Below, one piece after another: positions 55,695 through 64,000 of a stretch of 64,000 bases of DNA. Each line of letters opens with the position of its first letter. Positions within the stretch are counted from its first letter, which is position 1. A program made the translations under genes and the position numbers. Source of the DNA: Utricularia gibba (Eukaryota; Streptophyta; Magnoliopsida; Lamiales; Lentibulariaceae); assembly GCA_002189035.1 (NCBI GenBank), contig NEEC01000019.1:868001-932000 (forward strand). Direction: 5' to 3'. The notes under the pieces were generated by a model. The model was not told where the DNA came from, did not search any database, and worked only from the letters and a program-made list of their open reading frames with translations.

Positions 55695-57986
55695 GCGCCG
55701 GCGACTCACCAACCGGAGATGTAATAACACTAGAAATACTGCAATAAGCTGCACGAGCGGGCGCACTATATAGACAGATATTTTAAAAAGTGAAATGCAT
55801 TTAAACCACAAATTTCCATATGGATAATGAGTTTTATTTCTTTTCTATCGCAATATGAAGGAATCTGGCGTACCCATGTGATACCTCCAAATTAATGAAC
55901 TCAATGGGTAGGTTGTAGGGCCTACTACGAAGGTGGATGATTCACAATTCTATTATACCGAGACCAGAATAAATCACGACATACTACCATTTAATATAGT
56001 GTGTGTGATAAATTTGGTCATCTATAACGTATTTTTTTATTTAAATGTATGTTTTCAACCTACCTATATGGTCCTGTGTTGGTTGAGTGCTGGCGTGTAA
56101 TATGGATATAAATTATTTCGGTATTCTCAAAACTATATTCAAAGGTTTTGTGTAGAAATGTGTTTGGTTCGTGGGTTAAAATTATTTAAGTTTATTATTA
56201 CATATGTTTCATATATTGATTTAAAAAAAAAGGTATTTAATATATTTAAGATGGACATACTTACACTCTCCCTCATGTTGGTTTATATAAATCTGTATCT
56301 ATGGGTTAATGATATATTTATTTAAACCTGTTGGATAAATTTATACTCAATAATAACATATATATCAAACATTGGTAAAAACTAAACATATGTATAAACT
56401 TGACTAAACCCACAAACCAAATGAGACCTACAGATTGAACAACGTGAACCATAATGAAAACACGCAAAATATGTAGATGAGCATCAAATGCAGCCACTGA
56501 TGACTTATATTCTTATTTTATTAGTTATTAATTATGAGTTATTTGTATAAATAGGACATAATAGATTTCCTTTATGTGTAAATACGAACCATCTTTCCAC
56601 TTTTATTGAACAATGATTTCCTTTAATGATTGCACATCAAACCTCCTTCAATAATTGCATAAACTAATATCCAGAAAAAAAAAACGAGTTGGATGACATA
56701 TAAAATTTAATAATAACTTCTTCCACTGTGTGACTCTTCAGTTTTATTACAAAAATGAAAAAAAAATCCATGAAATTTTGGATTTATTAATGACTATGTT
56801 ATTTTATTAAAAATTTACTCTCATAACAGTTTTTATTCAATATAATTTTAATTCTTTATATTCATAAAACTTACCTATCAAATTCACAAAAACAAATATT
56901 AATACAATTGGTATGTTATGTAAATATACTTTTTGAATTGTTTTTATTTAATTTTTAAAGATTATAATTTTTAATTCTTTGATATCAAAATTAAAAATTC
57001 AAATTATATGATTAATTTCACAAATTATTGAAATTCTGATTAAATAAAAATTAATTAATAATTATAATATTTATGTTCTATTTACGTTAAAATATATTTA
57101 TATCATAAATTTAAATTATATAATATTTTAATATAATAAACTTTAACATATATAAATATTGTATTAAATTTTATAATAAAATTTGATACTATTTTATAAA
57201 ATAATTTTATAATATTAAAATGATTATATTCATATAATTTAAACTCGATTTTATTCTATATAATTAGAATAAATTCTAAAACAGCTTAAATATATCATTA
57301 TCTAAATGAAATAATTCAGATATATCATTGATTAAATAATTTCAAATGCATCTATTGTTTCTTATTTACTATTTCTTTTTTCAATTATGATGTATATGTT
57401 TATTTATATTTGTAGATATTGGGGTTTTTGTTTGGCACATGCTGCGGGTCACTAATCCACTTGGACGCGGAGACTTCAATTCGCTTTTGTGTGGGGAAAA
57501 CTTAGGAGTGAAGAAGCTAACGCCAACATAATTTGATATTTTTTTTAAAAAAAAATTAATTAATTAAAATAAAAAATGTGGATTTAGCTATGAGATATTC
57601 GGGAAAGGAGATGAGTGGTGGACATTCCTCAGCATCGAATATTCCAACCTCTGCGTTACGTGTCCCATTTCCTTGAGACTCGCTTTTAGTTTCTACCCCT
57701 CCTTTGCTAAAAAGGTGGGAAATGTAATATCTTAAAATTATAGGTTTAATTTGAAATTAAATTTAAATTCATAATTAAATCTAAAAATATTTTTATTTGT
57801 GTTAAATATTTTTAAATAGAATTAAAATTATTGAGATTAATTATATTTATTATGAAAAATTGTTTCAAATTCATGATTAAATTATTATATATTGTCGGAA
57901 ATAAAGAAATTCATATTAATTATTTTTTTGATTTTTAATTAATAATAATTCGGTAATCATCTCTTCTAATCCTTTGTGATTAGTGC
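55695..57986. other. Spacer between the tandem NPF genes
   Basis: Contains the upstream flank of copy 1, repeated upstream of copy 2 (for example 'gaaggaatctgg', 'cccatgtga', 'acctccaaattaatgaa', 'caatgggtaggttgt'), AT-rich DNA with a repeat family A copy, and the duplicated 3' flank at 57415-57740 ('cactaatccacttggacg', 'tgaagaagctaacg', 'gcatcgaatattcca'). Confidence 0.6.
56850..57300 (-). repeat. Dispersed AT-rich repeat family A, copy 6
   Basis: 'aaaatatatttatatcataa' followed by 'aaattatataatatttt' and 'tataatttaaactcgatt' in reverse orientation, diverged from copy 5. Ends are uncertain. Confidence 0.45.
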
Positions 57987-60123
57987 TTAATTAGGTGCAA
58001 CGCTGGAGGCGGGAGGCGTCTTGTAGGTGTACCATTTGGAAAAGCCCAGAAACACGACGAGATTCAGGAAGCTCAGCGCCGCCAGCGAATAGTAGTAGTA
58101 ATCAAGGCGTCCCTGGTTCAAATCATCCCGGATCCATCCGGCATCCCCGCCCCGACCCGTCACACGCGTGACGATGGTGACTATGAAGGTGCACAGGAAG
58201 TTCCCCATGGCCAGAGTGGTGAGCCCGAGAGCCGAGCATATGCTCCGCATCGAGTCGGGGGCCTGCTCGTAGAAGAACTCCAGCTGCCCGACCAGCACGA
58301 AGACCTCTGCGCACCCGAGTATGAAGTATTGGGGCACTTGCCAGAAGATGGATATGGGAGTTTTCTCCGAGTTATAGTAGTTGTGTTTTTTGACGAACTG
58401 CAGCCTGATGAACTCGAGGACTCCGGCGTAGACTACGGGGATGATGGAGATGAAGAGGCCGGCGCCCATCCGTTGGAGCTGCGTGAGGCCGTTCTTGTGG
58501 CCGGTGAGCCTGCTGGTTACAGGGACGACGATTGCGTCGTAGATGGGAGTGCAGATTATGACGCCCAGTGTGTTGAAGAAAGACAGGGAGGCCGCCGGGA
58601 TCTCGAATTTCGTGTTTCCAATGCGCGCGTCCATGGCGAGACCTTGAAGCACGAAGAAGTTGTCGATTTGGCAGTAGACGCAAGCGAAGGTGATCCCCGT
58701 CGCCCAGATGGGAACCAAGCGTATCATGGCTTTCAGCTCCTCCACTTGAGTCACTGTACACAGCCGCCATGGATTACTTCCTGTTTCTCCTGGTTTTTCT
58801 TCTTCAAGCACCACAGCGGCCTTGTCGAAGAATCTACAGGCGAGAGCATCGCAGAACTATAAGTATTGCAGAAAATTATGAGGACTTCAGATGTGAAAAA
58901 AAACATACGAAAGGTCTTTGGTATGTGGAAGAAGCCTCCTGTTGCTTCCTTCGACATCAAGCGTTTCATGCAGTAAGCTGACATCTTCAGGAACTGGAAC
59001 CCTGTACTTCCTCAATGACGCTACCAGCACCATACTAACTTGAGTCATGGGACTTCCATTCGGCTTCTGATATCGATAATATCGAGTTCCCAACACAAAA
59101 GGAGCAACCACAAGCATCATGAGAATGGCAGGGATCCCGAACCCCCATTGCCAATTAACATTCGTCTGCACCCAAACCAGAACTGTGCAAGCGACCATGG
59201 TGCCAACGTTCATGGAGAAGTACATCCAGTTAAAGAACGAGCTTCGACTCTTCTTCTCGGCTCCATCGTTCTCGTCGAACTGGTCCGCCCCGAAGGACGC
59301 GATGCACGGACGGTGTCCGCCTTGTCCGAGCGCGATCACGTAGAGTGCAACGTAGTAAAACGTTGTCTGCATCCCGGTAGCACGGCACAAGCCCGTCTCG
59401 GCTTCGCAGTCCGTCGGTTTAAGCCCCGGAATCGAGGCGGACAGCGCGAGTAATACCATCCCCTGAACCAGAGCACGAAACTCAGTACCAGATGGATGAA
59501 TCGGATGCCCCCATGAATCAGCCAACTTACAACGGCGCAGACGATCAGAGACACGATTATGCTCCAGTATCTCCCCATGTATTCATCGGCCACGAACGCG
59601 CCGATCAGAGGAGTAATGTAACAGGTGCCGGTCCAATTTGTGACGCTTGTAGAAGCTCTGAAACTGCTCTGCCCGATCTTGTTCTTGAAGTAGACTACCA
59701 AATTACGGTTGATGCCGTCGAAGACCATCTCATCGAAGCATGCATGCACTGAATGAAAAAGACAAAACTCAGAATTAGAGAAACAGTGAAAATTATGTTA
59801 AAATATATAATCTCATATAAAAAAATGAAATTAAAATAGTTTAGTATATAAGAATATACAAATAACAAGTAATCGAATCTAATCTTTTATATTGTGATTC
59901 ATATTTATTATGTACTTAAGCTTCACATTTGCACTTGCCACACCCATCCGATACTGAATTTCAACAGCACAGTTTCTTACTTCTCGGCTAACCACATGCA
60001 GCATGAAGCTGTTCTACCTAAAATGAAGGTGCAAGCCTTCCACGTCCCCGTTAACCGCCTCTTTGCTGGGTTGCCCTGGAAATCCAATGTTCCATCCTTC
60101 GTATACAAATCATTCTCAGACAT
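57987..60123 (-). CDS. NPF8-type nitrate/peptide transporter, intact copy
   Basis: Major-facilitator transporter of the NPF (NRT1/PTR) family, subfamily 8-like; characterised NPF8 proteins carry di- and tripeptides. Exons in transcript order: 60018-60123, 59531-59748, 58909-59462, 57987-58833; 574 residues, the usual length. The N-terminus has the family's YTKDGTLDF and GTWKAC.FIL. TM-region motifs include GAFVADEYMGRYW, GADQFDENDGAEKKSRSSFFNWMYF and, near the C-terminus, WQVPQYFILGCAEVFVLVGQLEFFYEQAPDSMRS. The TM1 ExxER motif needed for proton coupling in most members is replaced: the segment reads HACFDEMVFDGINRNLV, so Glu-x-x-Glu-Arg becomes Ala-x-x-Asp-Glu. Substrate and coupling are therefore uncertain. 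A broken tandem copy lies 2.3 kb downstream. Confidence 0.88.
59800..59930 (+). repeat. AT-rich repeat family B, copy 4 (inside NPF intron 1)
   Basis: 'aacaagtaatcgaatctaat' followed by 'tatattgtgattcatattta' and 'tatgtacttaagcttcac' parallels copies 1-3. It lies in the first intron of NPF copy 2 and is absent from the shorter intron of copy 1, so it inserted after the duplication. Confidence 0.5.
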
Positions 60124-61807
60124 GGCGCCGGCGACTCACAAACCGGAGATGTAATAACACTAAAAAAACTGCAAGAAACTGCACGAACAGCGCACTACAT
60201 ATAGATAGATATTTAAAAAAATGAAATGCATTTAAACCACAAATTTCCATATGAGTATTGAGTTTTATTTCTTTTCTGTTTTCTAATTAAAGTCGCAATA
60301 TGAAGGAATCTGGCTTACCCATGTGACACCTCCAAATTAATGAAATCAATGGGTAGGTTGTTCGGCCTACTTCGAAGGTCGAAGATTCACTAGTCTCTTA
60401 TACCGACACTAAAATAAATCATGACATTTACCCTAATTCATCTAGAAATCTGACCATTTAATATAATATGAGTGATAAATTTGGTCATCTATAATGTATT
60501 TTTTTGTCCAAATATATATATTTTTTGTCTAAACCCTTGGTTAATCATGTGGATGAACATAGTTAATCAATATCTGATAAAAAAACGAGTCGGGTGACAT
60601 ATAAAATTATCAATCATTCTTATTATTTGTTTTATTTGCCTTTGATGTCATTTTTAATCATTTTTTATTATGTTTATTTTATTTTCATTAATTTTAATAA
60701 AAAAATCAATTCATATTATATTTTTTAACAAACGTATGAATGGATCCGGTGAACCGATTCATCTGGAATCGTCACAAAAACGATCCTGGTTATACATCAG
60801 AATTGAAAAGGTAGTTGTACGGTTGGCTAGATTTGTAAATGATTCGATATGTATGATGAATAAGAAATGATTATAGATTATGAAATCATGATCTAAAAAA
60901 AAATATAATAATTAATCTGGAAAACGAAACCCTCCACCACAAGCTAAATTGGAGAAAAAAGATTAAAAAAAGAACTATTTTTTTTTATTTTAGCATAATT
61001 AATTGCAGAATATACAATTTCTATTAAATAATCAATTCTGTCATTTTTTATTCCGCCAATAAGATACCCTTGTGAAAATAGCTTTTATTCTCTTCAAGGA
61101 AAATACATTTTTACCCCTATGTGGCGATTTATTTCAATGTTATTTTAAATTAAAAATTTGCACGCAAAAATTCATCCAGCCACTCAAATTTTTTATTATC
61201 ACGTATTTTTATATTATTAAAATATTAATTTCCGCGGAGCGTGTCTTTTGAATATATTTATTTTTATTAAAATAATTCAACGGTATTAAATGACGTCGTT
61301 GTGTATTTTAGGGTGACGTCGTCGCTATTTTTAGAAGATGTCATTCTTTTTATAGTAACGTAATTCAAAATAAGGGGAAGAGTAATGGTTGACCGCCGAC
61401 TTCTAAATCAGTAATTTGTTGAGGCATTAATTAAATCTTAGAAAATCAATATTAAAATTTACATTTAATTCATGATTTTGGATTAATTTGATTTAATCCA
61501 TTATAAAAATATTACGAAAATATTAATAATTATTTAAGTTTAATATTTATAAACTTGAGCATTTTTTTATAAAAATTATTGAGTTGATTTCAAAAAATCA
61601 TATGAATTCGGATTAATCGAATCGAATTTCATATTTTAAATTATTAATCGGAAAGTAGAAAATTTTTCTTAAAATAATAATATAATGTCAAATAATTTTG
61701 CTAAAAGATTGTTTTAAAATCAATTATTTATATTGGGAATAAATAAACATTTTTTATTTTGGAATTGTTAATTTGTTTTTGTAGGTATAGTTCATGGTCA
61801 TACCTTC
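60124..61807. other. AT-rich intergenic DNA
   Basis: The first 350 bases repeat the upstream flank of NPF copy 1. The rest is AT-rich with a few 'gacgtcgt' words at 61290-61320. No supported gene. Confidence 0.55.
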
Positions 61808-61890
61808 GGCCCAGAATGAATAAGAAAGCTCATTAAGTGCAGTTCAGTAAGCCCAGAATTTACCAGGAGGCCCATAATATGCTAGGGCCC
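61808..61890 (+). promoter_or_regulatory. Site II-like GGCCCA/AGCCCA cluster
   Basis: Four GGCCCA or AGCCCA words (61808, 61850, 61869 and a GGGCCC at 61885) lie 60-145 bases before the start codon of SPF27. Such clusters are common in promoters of plant housekeeping genes. Confidence 0.5.
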
Positions 61891-61949
61891 ATTTATCTAA
61901 GCCACTCGGAAAGCCGAAATCGAACCTTGGGGTGTTTGAAGTTCCGGTG

Positions 61950-63373
61950 ATGGCGACGGCGAGCGGTGGGAAGGGGGAGGTCCTGCTACTGGAGGCACCG
62001 CCGCATCTCGCTGCTGCTCTAACGGATGAAGTGATTGACGCGCTTCCTTATATTGATGACGACTACGGCAATCCCGTGGTTAAGGAGGAGGTGGACCGGT
62101 TGGTGGAGGAAGAGATGCGCCGAAGCTCAAAGAAACCCTCTCACTTTCTCAAGGACCTTCCTCCACTCCCCAAATTCAGCTTTCAGGTACTTCGTCCTTT
62201 GAGCTTGTTGCGTTTGTCGAGATTTTCCTGGACGACTCTATCGTTTTGTACCTAGGGTTTAGGGTTGTAAGGATTTTGAATTCATGTTACAACTCAAACT
62301 ATGCAAATAGTAGGAATGGCTTACTCTTTTTGTCGTGATTTTCGTAAAACTAAATTCTATACATTGTTCACGCTGGGAATTGCATAAATTTGGGATGTTT
62401 GATTGAAATCCGTGAGCCAGAGAAATAGAAATGTTGCTGAGTCTTTATGTGATCTGTGTTTCAGGATCATCCAATGCTTGCCAGGGAATTTGAGAGAGTT
62501 CGAGCTGGGAAGCCCCCAGTGCAAATGGACACATCCAGGTACGGGCTTGAAGCACCACCTGTGAACAAACGAAATGATGAGTCTGCATGGCGGCAGTCAG
62601 TTCAGAAAGCCCAACGTTTGCTGCAGCACCAAGTAGTGAGGTGATGCGATGCTTCTTTTTCATCAATGTAATCTCTTTTCTTCATGCCAGTGTTTCTTAA
62701 TTTATCAATGAATGTTTCAACTCCGCGTTTAGGCTTGAAAATCTAGACTTAATGTCTGCTCATGGGCAAGAAGTTTGGAAGCTGTACAACAAGCAGTTGG
62801 AAGCATTTCTATCGAGGTATCACTCAGTTCAGGCGTGACCATGTTCTCTGGGACGCTATCTTTTTGTTGAAGTTTGTAAATTACGCGTTTACAAATCTCG
62901 TTTTTACAATATACATTTGCTTATAATTCTGGGCTCCTAGGTTACAAGCACAAGTCCAGAAGCTCAATGGGGAAATCGAATCAGTGAACCGGGAGAGAAA
63001 ATATCACCAGGTAGCCAGACGTATTTCTCTTTACCCTCTTTCCTGCTAGAAAAGTTGATGACATTTGTTAAGTCTGACGTCGTTCTTGTTACTGTTATAC
63101 CTACCATTCAGCAAACCACTGCCTATGAGCTGAATGCCCTGTCTGCACAATGGAGGGAACTTAGTTTGAAAAACATTGAAATCCAAGCGGCATGTTTTGA
63201 TATTGAAAACCATATTGAACGACTAAAAAGTGAAGCAGCAGAAAGGTACATTGTTACTGTGTAATATACCTTCTTCTTTTCCTGGCTTACTGCTTTGTTT
63301 CAAAAATGCACTTAGGGGCTGGAATTTAGAAGAGATTACCAACAATGGGCATACCCAGCATGCCCAAAATTAA
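61950..63373 (+). CDS. MOS4: Pre-mRNA-splicing factor SPF27 (BCAS2/MOS4)
   Basis: Subunit of the PRP19/MOS4-associated complex of the spliceosome. In Arabidopsis MOS4 is also required for R-gene immunity. Six exons: 61950-62186, 62465-62640, 62733-62816, 62941-63010, 63112-63245, 63316-63373; 252 residues, matching the family's usual length of about 250. The sequence carries the BCAS2 family features: [19 protein letters not shown], an acidic helix [19 protein letters not shown] near residue 70, and a long C-terminal coiled coil from [16 protein letters not shown] to [15 protein letters not shown]. An ATG at 61932 is in frame, but MATASGG at 61950 fits the family start better. Nuclear. Confidence 0.92.
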
Positions 63374-64000
63374 GGTATGGACGAATTCCTTTTGAACCGT
63401 AGCTAAACTGCAATAGATGATAGATACTTCGAAATGCTCAGAATGGCACCTCTGTGATCATATAGTGCCTTTTTCCATACACAGAAATACTGGTTTCCTG
63501 GATGCATTCCCTGAAGAGCAAAGCTCATTGTTCCTTCTTAGCGAGCCTACTGGCTGGCCCCGCAGAGGTTTTAAGGAATTGTTAGGCGTGTACTTCCTAG
63601 TTTTCAAGAATCAAACATTACATTGAAATGCATCTATTTGTTTGTCAAGTAGTAGGAAGTAATGCAATTAAAAAGCTGTAGTCTGCCTTCCAGGAGCCTC
63701 TGAAAGTTGCATCCCGACCAGGCTCTATGTAATTCATCTTACTGTGCTTTACTCAGAGAGGACTACTGCGACCGGTTTCGCCTTACTTTTTGCCACCATA
63801 AAGTGTTTGTGTGTTCATTTTATTTTACCATGTTTTTACCTTTGTTGAATGGTTAGGAAACTCAAAAGAATTTTTAGAAATTATTTACTTTGCCTATTAA
63901 AATTTCTTTATCGGGACATAATTTGTCCATAACTAATGCTCTATTTGAAACCATTTTTATTTTTAAAAAAATTGTTTTAGAAATAAATTTGTTAGCAACC
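63374..64000. other. 3' region of SPF27 and window end
   Basis: Probable 3' UTR followed by AT-rich spacer. No gene is visible up to the window end. Confidence 0.5.

Noticed and set aside
58329-58862. 177-codon plus ORF antisense to NPF exon 4 (and its twin at 54058)
   Set aside because: It exists in both tandem copies only because the sense strand is conserved; composition and lack of motifs mark it as a shadow.
1-64000. CRISPR arrays, bacterial operons, rRNA genes or intact viral or LTR elements
   Set aside because: None seen. Genes are spliced and plant-specific, and no reverse transcriptase, integrase or long terminal repeat pair was found by reading the frames.

Overview
The window is nuclear DNA of a flowering plant, most likely a eudicot. 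Gene bodies are split by many short GT-AG introns (two GC-AG introns occur), intergenic DNA is very AT-rich, and the gene set is plant-specific: plantacyanins, a TOPLESS co-repressor, a vacuolar H+-pyrophosphatase, a plastid desaturase, a SHINE-type ERF and NPF transporters. I cannot name the species. All exon structures were derived by eye from reading frame, splice signals and family resemblance.

Layout. 1-8.3 kb: a plantacyanin cluster (a decayed fragment at the left edge and two intact genes at 1.8 and 6.7 kb) enclosing a 15-exon sterol-glucosyltransferase-like gene, then a RING-H2 ubiquitin ligase gene with one frame break. 8.3-18.7 kb: gene-poor AT-rich DNA with only a serine-rich protein-like gene (10.1 kb) and a DIR1-like lipid-transfer protein gene (13.2 kb), copies of a dispersed AT-rich repeat, a GC-rich orphan island and an orphan promoter with a signal-peptide exon. 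18.7-48.1 kb: a gene-dense block: TOPLESS (+), PIFI (-), AVP1 H+-PPase (-), glycerol kinase (+), EREX-like PX protein (+), a decayed second PIFI copy (-), a FAD5/ADS3-like desaturase (+), mitochondrial ribosomal protein S15 (+), a proline-rich secreted protein (-) and a SHINE-clade ERF (-). From memory, Arabidopsis relatives of these genes lie in the At1g15xxx and At3g15xxx regions, so this looks like an ancestral block divided between two duplicated Arabidopsis segments. 48-64 kb: a DeSI-like (PPPDE) protein gene, a small plant-specific protein gene, a tandem pair of NPF8-type transporters (one broken, one intact) and the splicing factor SPF27/MOS4 at the right end.

Most notable observations. 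(1) The 5' end of the PIFI gene is present again in inverted orientation about 0.2 kb away, so transcription across it could form a hairpin RNA matching PIFI itself. A second, degenerate PIFI copy sits beside the desaturase gene. (2) Three otherwise well-preserved genes (RING E3, AVP1, glycerol kinase) each lack one base in a G/C run, and NPF copy 1 shows a similar loss, which points to consensus errors. (3) Both NPF8-like genes have lost the ExxER proton-coupling motif. (4) One plantacyanin has Leu where the copper-binding Met is expected. The genes do not form one pathway: several act in plastids (PIFI, desaturase), at the vacuole or endosome (AVP1, EREX) or at the cell surface or wall (plantacyanins, proline-rich protein, lipid-transfer protein).
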